Shown in pieces: positions 1-11,854 of a DNA stretch of 63,052 nt (positions are counted from its first letter, which is position 1; the number at the start of each line of letters is the position of its first letter). The translations under genes were made by a program, and so were the position numbers. The stretch is from Rhizoclosmatium globosum (taxonomy: Eukaryota; Chytridiomycota; Chytridiomycetes; Chytridiales; Chytriomycetaceae): positions 1 to 63,052 of the forward strand of contig MCGO01000216.1 in assembly GCA_002104985.1 (NCBI GenBank), read 5' to 3'. The notes under the pieces were generated by a model. That model made no database searches, had not been told where the DNA came from, and saw only the letters and a program-made list of their open reading frames with translations.

Positions 1-469
1 GAACTTGACGGTCGGACAATAATGATACCCAAAATGCTGGATCAAACGTGGGAGCTTCGAAAGATTCGGTTTGACATTGATGAAAGGATTCGAAATGAGT
101 TGAGTCATTTGGAGAAGGATTTGACAATGACGAAGGGAGAAATGGCGACCAAAGTATCAAACAAAATCTGGATTCGCGGTATCCATCACAGTGAGTCCGT
201 TCAACTCTCGGCTGGACCGGTTGAACCATGATATTGATGAACTAAGGGCATTGACTGCGAAACTGCAAGGGGAGATAAGTGGAAAGCTGTACAGTGGATA
301 TGGAGAGTTTTCGAACATAAGTTCAGGAGTAAATTATCACAAGCCGCAACTGTTTGCGCCAACGCGTAGTGGACCAGATCCTAATTTAGAGAGGATAGCC
401 GATAATGCAGAAAGTAAACGACCGAGTTCAGAACCAGAAAAGGAGGAATATAACATATATTCTAAATAA
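1..469 (+). CDS. Broken or partial coiled-coil ORF at window edge
   Basis: Two overlapping reading frames look protein-like. One starts at the ATG at 22 and is rich in charged heptads (for example RIRNELSHLEKDL). The second, open from about 131 to the stop at 469, contains a clear coiled-coil segment (LDRLNHDIDELRALTAKL). I found no GT-AG intron that joins them in frame, so this is either the end of a gene starting outside the window with unseen splicing, or a frame-broken remnant. No family is recognised. The C-terminal part is low in complexity and ends in EYNIYSK. Confidence 0.3.
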
Positions 470-480
470 AGCATATATAC

Positions 481-1640
481 AGTATATGAAAGTTGAACAA
501 CATAACGATTTGGTAAGAGCTGAGGATCGCGGTCATATTGGAAGGTGGGTTTGAGTGCTGATTTAGATGAAGAAACAAATAGTTGGATAGAAGTATGGAG
601 TGTAATGTAGAAAGCATCATAAATCAAACCAACGTATAAATAGAAAGAAACGGAAGCAGCACACAAGACCGGGTATTTAATGAAGTTCTATGGAGCAGTG
701 CAATCATGGAGGAACATGAGAATAGCCACTCCATCCCGACTTAACGGGCAGTAACAGCTGGAACCTCATCAAATACCGAAAGACCGAGGAACTTGAGAGA
801 AGAAGGATAGTGTGCAAAAGGGGGAGTGTCGTGTAGATGAAAAACAAGCAGGATTCATACCAGCGCGAAAAACAAGATTCCTTTCAATGGAACCTGGAGA
901 TCCAAGAAAGAGACTCCGCTTTCTCAATGTCTCTTCTCCTGAACACTCCGCCGTGCCATCATGGTGTTGTAGAAGCGGTACCTCCAAAAGGCCCTTTTGC
1001 TCACTACGACCAAGTCTCAAAGCACGGTGTCATCGGTACCAGTATAGAATCGTGGTGATAGAAGGAAACATGGTGAGGGTGCTCGTAAACCAGTGAGTGG
1101 ATCCTGACAATTCTGTGTGGTTGAGTCAATGAATAGTTCAATAGGTGGGCGAAGACAAAGAGTACATCTGGTTCTTACCGTTACCGGGGAGAAGATGTGA
1201 TTGGTCGCCTTTGATGGATAGTATTAGAGAGACTTATCGGCACTTGGATGACTGTGTTTGGTTCGACGTTAATAAAAATTAAGGACTCGCAGGACGACAG
1301 TCTGATGCTGATGCCGGAAGGTATTTGACGCGTCTATTTAAGGCGATCTAAACCTGCGACGCTGATGATGGCTGGAGAAATGGATAAGGCGGATGGTGGC
1401 GAGGAGGGAAGTTGTTGATTGGGATCGAAACGTGTTTTGGGGGAAAGGCTTTGTCGCAAAGCGCCGGGCGCTTCCTTTTTTCCCTCAGAATGCGCGTTTG
1501 TTTACCTGCGCAAAAAAGCGCAAAAAAGGCAGCCAATCAGAATGCGCGTGGAGATGGCTGGGAAAGATTTCTTGCTGTTTGGGCAAAAAACAGGAATTGT
1601 CAGGTTTTTTCCTTTAAATAGTGGACGTACCACCCCTTCT
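481..1640. other. Gene-poor stretch without recognised features
   Basis: Only short ORFs in conflicting frames occur here, none resembling a known family. A short A/T-rich TATA-like stretch lies near 1612-1620, just before the repeat-bearing region. I see no tRNA, rRNA or convincing exon. Confidence 0.4.
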
Positions 1641-1859
1641 CGACTTCCATGAAACTGGCTCCTCTCTCCTCTTCTTCCCTGGTCTGGACTGGTACCGACC
1701 CTCGGCTCTTCGCAAGTTCTCCAGACTGGTACCATGACTCAAGCTCGGCTTCGGACTTCTGGTTCTCTCCATACCTACTCGGCTTGGCCTCGGACCATCG
1801 GACCCCTTCAAGTGCACGTACCCAAGACCATCCCGCATCAACATCAGACTGTGGTCCCG

Positions 1860-2360
1860 TCTCCAGGATACTGAGTGGATCAATTGCGTAGGGTCCCTCA
1901 GCTCCGCCTCCAGGGTTCACGTGTTGCACTGAGGTGGTGGGCAACACTCGGTGCTGACACGTGAAGAATGCGGATTTGTGAACTGGGCAGAAGTGGGTTC
2001 GGCCCACGCTGTCCTTTCTTCGCCGAGCCCTACCACAACCAACTTGGCAAGATCGGGATCTTAGACAATGGAAATTACAGGTTTATGTTTATTGAATGTT
2101 TGATATTATTATTGAATTTTCCACAACATCAGCGTGGTTCCCCGCCTCCAGGACCACCATTGTTGATGGGATGGATCAACTTTGGCTCCGACTCCAGGGT
2201 CCTTGTGTCGCACTGAGGGGTAGGCTACACTCAGTGCAGATGCTTGGAAGAACGGGATGCCTGAGGACTTGACGGTTGCCTATAAGGCACCTCTTTCCCT
2301 TGCTGAGCTCGACCACACCCCTTACTTGGCTTCAGCATCAAGATCTGGATTGCTACAAAT
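1860..2360. repeat. Two diverged direct repeat units
   Basis: The stretch about 1905-2060 and the stretch about 2191-2350 resemble each other in the same order and strand. Shared pieces include CTCCAGGGT, a GTGT..GCACTGAGG block, an ACACTC.GTGC block and GAGC.C.ACCACA, at roughly 70% identity by eye. No ORF spans both. They could be remnants of solo LTRs or another dispersed element, because the second unit contains a TATAAGG box. The type is not established. Confidence 0.4.
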
Positions 2361-2473
2361 TATGATTCTTTTAAACTTTGCCTTAATAAACAATCGACTT
2401 CATTCGCATTTTAATTATGAAATTTAAAATGAAACAACTTAAAAATGTTTGCCATTTCAAACGAAGCTGCATA

Positions 2474-3010
2474 CTACTGAAACAATAAACGGCCCACAAA
2501 AACAGGCGCGCGGTTCATGGGATTCGCAGTGACGACACGTTTATCCAAGATTGTGTAGATTGTGCCCAAGTAAGACCCCACAGGAAGCGCAGCTGCGCAC
2601 ACTCCTTGCATGAATACGTCAGCTTCAATCGCGGTCAAGCGACTCGCAACAGCCATCGCCTGTTCAGTTGTGTTTGGAGCGACGAGGACACTCCCAAATG
2701 CGCCGCCTCCCACTTGAGCACATGATTGGACAATGTCGGATTGAAGCGATGCAAGAGAGACAAGGCCAGGAGAGAGAAAAGGTGGGCGAAGGGCCCCGTT
2801 CGCCAAAGCGTTGTTTGCAGAGGCAACGAAGGCGAGACAGGCGGTCAGGTTCCATGCAAAGAGAATACCAGGATCATCTTCAGTAATGGTGAGTAACTTG
2901 AGGTGCTTCTTCACGGCATTCAGAGTTTGGGCTGAAACGTGGTTGGATGGGGTGATCATTTCACGGTAACCAGTTTCCGTTTTTTTCAAGTTAGACAGAT
3001 GCATCACCAT
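2474..3010 (-). CDS. Hypothetical protein, about 178 aa
   Basis: A single open exon of 178 codons. The product is not recognised. After a polar N-terminus it is rich in small and hydrophobic residues, with one alanine-rich segment (LTACLAFVASANNALANGAL) and another near GVCAAALPVGSYLGTIYTIL, so it might touch a membrane, but no clear multi-span pattern is visible. Two in-frame ATGs lie at 3010 and 3004. An upstream exon is possible, since splice-like sequence occurs just 5' of the ATG. It stands alone between a repeat-bearing stretch and an oppositely oriented gene. Confidence 0.45.
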   Translation of the reverse strand: MVMHLSNLKKTETGYREMITPSNHVSAQTLNAVKKHLKLLTITEDDPGILFAWNLTACLAFVASANNALANGALRPPFLSPGLVSLASLQSDIVQSCAQVGGGAFGSVLVAPNTTEQAMAVASRLTAIEADVFMQGVCAAALPVGSYLGTIYTILDKRVVTANPMNRAPVFVGRLLFQ

Positions 3011-3277
3011 ATGAAATCTCTATATTTTAGAATAATGTATACTCATTATGAAAAGTCCGATCGATCGATGCATGTAGTTTGAGCAATGAAACATACAGTA
3101 ACCTAACCTTCATCGCAATTTATGAATACCATGTACATGTTTATTATACTTGTTATATTTACGTTGGTTGATTGATTGATGTAATCAAATGCGCCTTCCA
3201 GCACCTGTATTTTTAGAACATCCGCCACATCAGAAAACCTGCCCTCAATTACTCTTCACCACGAGAAGAAAAAACGC

Positions 3278-4792
3278 ATGTCCACCTCACGTACAACGCC
3301 CTCTTCTCGTTCAAGAAACACAAGCACCCATCCAACGACATCGCATGCACCGACTCCAACCAGTACCTCAACAACCCCAACCACAATGTTCACACCTCGG
3401 TCTAACACTGGTCCAATCGTGATCATGAATCATCCACCTATTACCACAACACGAATCCAAACGCAACCTTTACCACCAAACTTTGTCTACATCTCTCGAA
3501 CCCCTTCCAGACCAATCCTAAACCCACCTTCCCACCCGTCTCAACAACACCGATCCCGCTTCGAACCGCCACAATCAAACAGTCAAGAAGAAAACGATCC
3601 ATACGCGGACCTCCCAAACCTCGTCCCAAGCACGCCTCCCACAGAAACTGAACGGGAAAGCGTTCAACTCTTACGGCTTTTACAGCTGCTACAAAGAATC
3701 CAGAGGCTTGAAGACGAAGAGCGGGAGTATCGTGAACAGGTTGACGGGTTTCGACGCGCTTTGGGGGAGGTGGAACGGATTGTTGCTGGTGTTGAGAGGA
3801 GTATTGGAGGTGGTGAGGAAGGAGAGGAGGAGGAAGAGGTTCAAGTTGTTCAAGATGTCTTAGGACCGTGGAGGGATATGGGAAATCCGTTCTTGAGAGG
3901 TGGTAGCAGTGTGCGAGTGTTGGAGATTGGGGCGGATGGGGAAGTTCGGTTTCCTGGAATGGAGGAGCGGGATGGACGGACTTCCAGGCTTGGAATGAGT
4001 TTTATGGGCGCAGGAAGGGTTCCGTTTGAGGCTGTGGATAGTGACGGGGAGATGATTGGGATTCCGATGCATTCATCAATGTTTGGACGGGGGATGTATG
4101 ACGATCATGTTGAGGTTGAGGAGTCGGAAGATGGTATTGACATGGATCATTTTAATACGGCAATGAGTGCTTTGAGACTGATTTACCAGAATCGGAGGAA
4201 TCATGGTCATGTTCGGGGACATTTTGATGAAGACGAGGATGAGGATGATGCAGACAGGGATTGGAGTGTAGAAGGGAGAAGGGAAGTTGTTGCTTCTCGA
4301 AATGGTGCCCCACTGTTTTTTGAGGATGGGTATGCCAGTGTTCTCGAGAACTGGTGAGTAGCTTCCTAAGATTTCTAACGTCTTGGAAATGATAAGAATT
4401 CTAATTTTATGTGTAGGATGATGACACTGCCTATTCTGGATCGTAATGGAGTTCCCGTTGAATCGCCCATGGAAGCCATGGATAACGGAGTCGGATTTGC
4501 AACACCAGAGGGTGATGGTGGAATGGGACTTTTATGGCGTGGCTATGATGCAAATGGCGATGTCCGTGTTAATAGTGATGGGGAAGAGTATGTTGAAATC
4601 ATTGAAGTCAACACAGGAGCTGCAGAAGGAGGCAGGTGCCGTGGAGGAAGAGGTTGTTCAGGCTGCAAAGATGAAGAAAAGAAGGAGGCAGAGATCAAGT
4701 ATTCAGGGATGCGGAGTGGGTTACTGACATCTGCCAGTATGAGTGATGGAGTTAGGGGTAGTTGTACGCACGGAACTCAAGTGGGAAGGTAG
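3278..4792 (+). CDS. Acidic low-complexity protein, two exons
   Basis: Coding exons are 3278-4353 and 4417-4792, with a 63-nt GTGAGT...TAG intron; the join restores a frame through NWMMTLPILDRNG. The product is about 483 aa. Residues 1-40 are Ser/Thr/Pro-rich. Residues about 125-170 form a likely coiled coil (LLRLLQLLQRIQRLEDEE) and are followed by a run of glutamates. Further acidic tracts occur before the C-terminus, which has a Cys/Gly cluster (CRGGRGCSGCK). The cysteines are too few to call a RING finger. No family is recognised. The gene ends about 130 bp before DRS2 on the same strand. Confidence 0.6.
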
Positions 4793-4921
4793 AGCAAGAT
4801 AAACCGACTATTCTCTATTCTCTATTGCATTCATTAAGTATTAATAAGTGTCAAGTGGAAGTAGAACACCAATTTTTCCAACACAAAGCCCTGCCACAAA
4901 AACCAACAACACCAACACCAA

Positions 4922-7900
4922 ATGGATTCGAACGAGTCCTTCTTCTCGCGCCTTGCCCACCGCCTCGGCATCATCGACCGCCGCTACGACACATCGCCGC
5001 AGAGCAAGGGCGGGCGGGTTCGACTTGCGCAGGAGGAACAGCGCACGATTGCGCTCAACGACTCGGTGCGCAACCAGGTCAAGGACTTCAGCGACAACAA
5101 AATATCAACAACAAAAGTATGTTTGGTTCCCTCGTTTAATTAGCGTTAACTCGCAGGGACAGTACACCGTCGTCACCTTCCTCTTCAAGTTCCTCTATGA
5201 ACAGTTCTCAAAGTACGCAAACTTGTTCTTCCTGTTCATTGGCTGTATCCAGGTACGCTGTTTCCAGTGTCACGGCGGCGTCTAACAGTCCCGACCAGCA
5301 AATCCCGGGTCTCTCGCCCGTAAACAGACTTGGAACCCTCCTTCCCCTCTCAATCGTTATCCTCGCATCAGCCGCAAAGGAAGTCGCCGAAGACTCAAAA
5401 CGTGCGAAGCAAGATGCGATCGTAAATGCAACTAAAGTAAAGACTCTCCATGGCTCTCAGTTTGTCGACAAGAAGTGGAAAGACGTTGTCGTGGGTGACA
5501 TCGTCAGGTTCGTCTCAAACCATCCACATCAACACGTAACTCAATCGTATCTCTTGTTACAGAGTCGAAAACGGACAGTTCTTTCCCGCTGATTTGATCC
5601 TGTTATCCAGTTCTGAACCTGATGCTCTGTGCTATATTGAGACCAGTAACTTGGACGGGTAATTGACCTCATCCTCCAGCACATCAGAAGCTCTTACTCA
5701 AATTGCTTCCAAACAATCAGTGAAACGAACCTCAAAATCCGTCAAGGAATCCCTGAAACTGCCCACCTCCTCGACCCAGACTCAGTCTCCCTCCTATCTG
5801 GTGAAATCAAATCAGAACTTCCAAACAACTCTCTCTACACGTACGAAGGAACAATCACATTTGATGGTGGAAAGACTGTTCCGTTGGACCCAGGACAGTT
5901 GTTGTTGCGTGGAGCCATGTTGAGGAATACTCGTTGGATTTATGGTATCGTCGTGTTTACTGGGCATGAGACAAAGTTGATGCGAAATGCAACGTGAGTT
6001 TGTTTTTGGTGATTACGTGGAGTGCGAGTGGAGCGAGAGGACGAAGCAAACCGTCGTTTGGCGAAGTGAAGTGTTCACTGAAAAGAAAGCATATCTTGGG
6101 TGCAGCGAATCATTCCCTTCGCAGTAAAGAGGAGGCACCTACTTTTTGCGGATTGAGTGATGGAATCAAGTTCAACTCATAACCAACAACATTACAGTGC
6201 CGCTCCTATCAAGAGTACCAAGGTGGAACGTTCAGTCAACAAGCAAATCATTTTCTTGTTTATTACTCTCATGGCATTGAGTATCCTTTGCTCACTTGGA
6301 GCTTTGTTGCGTACTGTGAGTACTTCTTATTTGTCATACCTAACCATTAAACCACGGCTTTATTAGTTGTCTTCCAACTTTGAAAGTGACGTTCTTCTTA
6401 TTCAGAGAAGTTTCGCTGTTGCAGACTTCTTCTGGAATATTTTGACCTTCATGATTCTCTTCAACAACTTGATTCCACTCAGGTATGTATCACCGTCTAT
6501 CAAATAACCAATTTTTACTAATTCCAAAATACTGTCAGTTTGATTGTCACCATGGAATTCGTGAAATACTACATTGCCTCTCTTATCAACGCTGACCTTG
6601 ATATGTACTACGAAGTCAACGACACCCCTGCTACAGCGCGTACTTCTTCCCTCGTCGAAGAACTTGGTCAAGTCGATTTCATTTTCTCCGACAAAACTGG
6701 AACCTTGACTTGCAACATTATGGAGTTCAAAATGTGTTCTATCGCTGGAATTGCATATGCTGAGACTGTACCTGAAGACAAGAAGGCTGTTGTTGATGAC
6801 CGTGGGGTGTTGAGTGGATATCACGACTTCAAGACGTTGCTTCGTAACGCAGAGGTTCACGAAACGGCCGGAGTTATTGCTGACTTTTGTACATTGTTGA
6901 GTGTTTGTCACACGGTTATTCCAGAGCGTGATGAATCAGACCCCAAGAATATTATTTATCAGGCGAGTTCGCCGGATGAAGGTGCACTTGTCAAGGGTGT
7001 GCAGTTGTTGGGATATACTTTCACAGTACGTCGTTTTTGCTTCGTTGTTGGTTCGACTAACTTGAGGTTTTCAGACTCGTCGACCGAAGTCTGTGTCGGT
7101 GGAACATTCTGGATACACGCATGAATACGAGGTTCTTAATATCTGTGAATTCAACTCAACGAGAAAGAGAATGAGTGCTGTGATTCGTATGCCCGATGGA
7201 TCTATCAAACTTTATATTAAGGGAGCTGATACTGTCATCTTTGAGCGATTGGCTAAACGCGGAAACCCATACGTTGATTCGACTATGATTCATTTGGAGG
7301 TAGATTTTCACCCTTCACAGTTATCGTATTCTGAAACTAAACATGATGACCGTAGGACTACGCAAACGAAGGTCTCCGTACCCTCTGTCTCGCCTACCGT
7401 GACATCTCCGAATCCGAATACCAAGAATGGTCCCGTATCTACGACCGCGCCGCAACGACAATCAACAACCGTTCCGAAGCCCTTGATGACGCTGCCGAAC
7501 TTATCGAAAAGGACTTGATCCTCCTCGGTGCAACCGCCATCGAAGACAAACTCCAAGACGGCGTGCCCGACACAATCCATACCCTCGCCAACGCGGGAAT
7601 CAAACTCTGGGTTTTGACGGGAGATCGTCAGGAAACTGCGATTAACATTGGGTTCAGTTGTAAACTCCTCACAGAGGAAATGACGATTCTGGTGTGTAAC
7701 GAGTCCACACACCTCGACACGAAAATGTTCTTGATGGAGAAGTTGGATTATTTCCGGAAAGCTGTTGCGGCTGCTGAAGCGGAGGCTGCTGCGTCACGGA
7801 AGGAAAAGTATAGTGGGTTTGGGAAGGAAGTTTGGGAGTTGATTGATCGAGGTGGAGAGTGGCTTGCGAGTCAGAATGGGGCTGTGGGGATGTTCAGAAA

Positions 7901-9407
7901 GATTGTTAGTGGAGAAGTTAAGGGAATTGACAAAGATAAGGTGTTGGATCTTGAGGTAAGGCTTATTGTTTTAAAGAGGTTTTGGGGTTGCTGATTAGGT
8001 TTTAGCCTTTCGCGCTTGTAATTGATGGACGGACTTTGGATTTCGCATTGGAACCTGATGTGAAGTTGATTTTCCTGGAATTGGCGTGCCTTTGTAAGGC
8101 TGTCGTCTGTTGCCGTGTCTCTCCACTTCAAAAGGCTCTTGTCGTTTCACTCGTAAAGCAAAACGTTGACGGTGCAATCACTTTGGCAATCGGAGACGGA
8201 GCAAATGATGTTGGAATGATCCAAGCTGCGCATGTAGGAGTTGGTATTTCCGGAATGGAGGGTTTGCAGGCGGCAAGAAGTGCCGATGTTGCTATCGCTC
8301 AATTCCGATACTTGGAGAAGTTATTGCTTGTTCATGGAGGTTGGGCTTATGATCGGTTGAGTAAGCTTGTCTTGTACTGTTTCTACAAGAACATTACTTT
8401 GTACTTGATTCAGTTCTGGTTTGCGTTTGATAATGGATTCTCTGGACAGGTTTGTCCCGTTTTCTTAACTTCAAGAGTTTACTAACTCGTCAACAGACTA
8501 TTTTCGAGTCTTGGATGCAATCTTGTTACAACGTCATGTTCACATTGTGTCAACCAGTCGCCTTGGGTATTTTCGATCAATATGTCAACTCTAGAATGTT
8601 GATCAAGTATCCACAACTGTATCGACTGGGTCAACGCTCCGAATTCTACAACAACAAGACATTCATCTTCTGGGTTGCAAACTCTTTCTTGCACTCGTTT
8701 ATGATTTACTGGTTTATGAAAGTGACTTCCTCTGAATCACAAATGCTTGCTGATGGTCGAGTGGTGAACATTTGGCTCGTTGGAATGAACTTGTACACTA
8801 TCGATATCATTCTCGTCACACTGAAAGCCGCAATTACTGTAAACACTTGGACATGGTTCACACGTCTAGCTGTGTTGGGAAGTTTGGTTGCTTGGATGAC
8901 ACTGTTCCCGTTGTATGCTTGGCTCGCTCCAATGATTAATCTGTCACCAGAGTTGTACGGAATTCCAGGAACAATGTACTCGAGTTGGACATTCTGGTTC
9001 TCGATTCTTGTTGTTCCTGTGATGCCACTTATTCGTGACTTTGTCTGGAAATAGTTGAGTTGACGATTCTTTGGTTGTTTGAGACTGTTTCGGCTAACTT
9101 TTATGTGAAGCTATAAGCGATCATACTGGCCTCGGTCGTACCACATCATTCAAGAAATGCAGGCATTCAATATCCAGGATTACCGACCGCGCATGGATTG
9201 GTTCAAGAAAGCCGTGTACAAGGCTCGTCAGATTCAACGATTGAAGAGGAGTCGTGGTTTCGCCTTCTCACAGACAGAGACTGGACAGGCCAACTTGATT
9301 CGAAATTACGATACGACAATCAAGAAGCCAAGGTTTGTTTTTTGTTTCAGTTTGTGCTGGTTGTATTGGTTTACTAATGTGGTTTTTTCGTTTGCAGTGG
9401 TTTATAG
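4922..9407 (+). CDS. DRS2: P4-ATPase phospholipid flippase, Drs2 type
   Basis: Aminophospholipid flippase that moves phosphatidylserine to the cytosolic leaflet of trans-Golgi membranes. I resolve 14 exons: 4922-5116, 5157-5252, 5299-5507, 5563-5658, 5721-5993, 6198-6315, 6367-6482, 6539-7025, 7075-7299, 7356-7955, 8006-8449, 8497-9053, 9111-9332 and 9398-9407. Together they give 1215 aa with every phase consistent, a normal length for the family. Visible motifs are NKISTTK and FSKYANLFF at the N-terminus, the phosphorylation loop FSDKTGTLT, the nucleotide-domain motif [10 protein letters not shown], the hinge [11 protein letters not shown], and the Drs2-type tail GFAFSQTE followed by YDTT. 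Intron 5 (204 nt) is much longer than the rest. The last exon encodes only SGL and the stop. Confidence 0.95.
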
Positions 9408-9576
9408 ATTTGAGGTTGGAGAGAGGGATGATGGGGTTTCGTTTCTTGAAGATAGTGATTATAGTAAAGTTATTCGTTCTGATAGACTACTTTTGAATAC
9501 GGCGAGATTGACGTGGCGGGCGGAAGTTCGGAAAATCCCTGTTATTATTTACCCACGAGCAAAAAGAGAGGATAAA

Positions 9577-10953
9577 ATGGTAACGTTGACCACAAGTCGA
9601 AACTGCCCAAGTTCTATCGCATTTGATTCATCACTCTTCGAATGCACATGTACTAAATCCTTTATCGGCACTAGAAAGTCACGCTTCAGTCCAAGTCGGG
9701 AAAGGTGATCAAGAAGGACCTCGATGTCGGTGTTTCCGCCGCGGAAGCAACCGTGTCCGATCTTTCTCGCGCAATCTTCAAAGCCTGTGAGTTTGAACAA
9801 GTGGCGGATTCGGAGGGAAAGAAGCGCTAAGCATTCGTTGTTAGATCCAAAGTGGGATGTGACTCGACAGCGTCTTTCGGATTCAAATGGAAAGGCGCTT
9901 GATAAGCAGAAGTCGTTGAAGGAACAGGGAATCAACGATGGCGATGTTGTCATCTTCAAGGTTGCTTTTACACGCTACACTCACACCCTGACATTGGTTA
10001 AACTCTTCTGGTTCGCAGGACCTCGGACCTCAAATTGGATGGACTACCGTCTTTATCCTCGAGTACCTCGGCCCAATCCTCATTCACGCCTTCTTTTTCT
10101 ACAACCAGAAGCTGATTTACGGTTCAACTGCTCCAAAATCAACTGCTCAGACGTACGATATCCTTCTACAAACTTGTTCAATCGATTACTGAATATTCAT
10201 GCAATAGTTGGACCTTCTACTGTGTTGTCTTGCACTTCTTGAAGCGTGAATATGAGACGCTCTTTGTGCACAGGTTCTCCAACGACACTATGCCTTTGAC
10301 GAACCTCCCAAAGAACTGTGCTCACGTAATTTTATTCGATATTGTTGGAAAAAGCTTTTGGTCTGATGATTGCTATCCTTAGTACTGGGTTCTTGGTGGT
10401 CTCATGCTTGCTTGGCCAATCTACGCGCCAGGATATTCCGGCCTTTGGACTATTCCAGATGAATTCTTCATTTCAGTAATTGGACTCTGGCTGGTGAGCT
10501 TTTATGATATTTCCTTGCATTGGCTTAACTTCCGACTCAATTTAGTACGCCGAAGTCTCCAACTTTGTGACCCACTCGATTCTGGCTGGATTGCGTCCTC
10601 CTGGCTCTCGCGCTCGCGCTATTCCGTTTGGTTACGGATTCAACTTGGTTTCGTGCCCAAACTACACGGTAAGAATCTTGGATTTTGTGCCTCATATAAT
10701 TATGCTTATGACTTAAATAGTATGAAATTTTGGGTTGGATCGCCGTCACTATTCTCAGTGGATCTCTCGCGTCTCTGTTCTTTACTATTGTTGGAGCTGT
10801 ACAAGTATGTCGAAAAATCATCTCCTGGTATTTCCTTACTCATTCATGTTTTAGATGTACTTTTGGGCTGTCAAGAAGCATCAGCGTTACTTGAAAGAGT
10901 TTGGCGATAAGTACCCCAAGGACCGCAAGATTCTTGTTCCATATGTGCTCTAA
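9577..10953 (+). CDS. TSC13: Very-long-chain enoyl-CoA reductase
   Basis: Catalyses the last reductive step of very-long-chain fatty acid elongation in the ER membrane. Nine exons: 9577-9579, 9675-9786, 9845-9960, 10019-10152, 10208-10325, 10383-10493, 10546-10668, 10721-10804 and 10855-10953. They yield 299 aa with all phases consistent. The ubiquitin-like N-terminal part is followed by the steroid 5-alpha-reductase-type membrane domain; family hallmarks include ETLFVHRFSNDTMPL, NFVTH, VSCPNYTYEI and the C-terminal HQRYLKEFGDKYP. The first coding exon appears to be just the ATG, because reading on in that frame does not join the conserved sequence. The intron after 9960 starts with the uncommon donor GTTGCT. 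Confidence 0.92.
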
Positions 10954-11334
10954 GCTGAAATAAAATACACATTAAAATGAAGCATCCATCCCTGTACAGT
11001 GCTGGACAGTCTTTGAAAGTATTTAGGGTGGCATTTGCAGAGTGGTGGAAAGGTAAAGTCAGGCTCGTCACAAACGCTAATAAAGAAGAACAACCTAAAG
11101 ATATTGTCGGTGATTCTGAGGGGTACATCATAACTGTGTTTTGAAACACGAGGAAAATCTAGGCTTCGTTACAGCGCGTTCAATGGAACATTAACCTCTC
11201 GATGAGAATAAGAAATAGTTAACCTTTCTAAAAATATGTCTAATATGTCTTTATATGTGAGAAGAGAGAAACGATTTTGATTTACTCCTAATCTGTGCTC
11301 CACTTGTTCAGCTGCAAGCATCATTGTTAGAAAA
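10954..11334. other. Intergenic stretch, nothing recognised
   Basis: A/T-rich sequence between the TSC13 stop and the 3' end of the next minus-strand exon. Only short shadow ORFs occur. It presumably holds both 3' ends; no element is recognised. Confidence 0.4.
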
Positions 11335-11634
11335 TTAAAAATTCAGATATTGTCTCACCACATCATCCACAGATAGCGCAAGTGAAGGTTGCAGAAGACT
11401 AAGTGGATCCGTTAGTTCCTTCGCCAAAACCTCTGCTTCCCACACATTGCTGAATTCATTGATTCGCAATGTTAGTTCAGATACATCCGATCGCAGATAG
11501 CCTGTGCATCGGCTGAAAGTCGCTATAGTATGAATAAGAAATCATTGTTGTCAAAACATCTGAAACCCGACATCAATTTAGAGGACTCCCATGGAAAATA
11601 GTGCAGCCGCCAATAAGGAAAATCTTGAGTCCAT
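11335..11634 (-). CDS. Probable small secreted protein, two exons
   Basis: The exon ending at the stop 11335-11337 reads as coherent protein for about 62 codons (for example SDVSELTLRINEF, then VLAKELTDPLSLLQPSLAL) and starts after an acceptor ATACTATAG near 11524. Upstream on the same strand, an ATG at 11634 opens a short hydrophobic leader (MDSRFSLLAAALFSMG) that looks like a signal peptide. The exact donor joining them is unresolved: the obvious one, after SMG, gives the wrong phase. This may reflect a one-base slip of the kind seen elsewhere in the window. No family is recognised. Confidence 0.4.
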
Positions 11635-11854
11635 TATAGATTGATTCTCGGGTATTGCAAAAGTTGGAAACTACGGAGACAAGAGAAATTTGGAAATGGC
11701 ATTGCTATGTTACTTCAATTACTGATTTCTTTTGAATTTGATACAAGGATCTTGTTTCAGTGTTGTTTCTCACATAACTACTGAAAATCTAAGGGGTTAC
11801 TTCTCATCGCTTCCAGTATTACCAACCCCTGAAAGAAGTTTGTCCGTGTAAGAA

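Noticed and set aside
5994..6182. Small ORF inside DRS2 intron 5
   Set aside because: It begins at the donor site, lacks family similarity, and the flanking exons join exactly without it.
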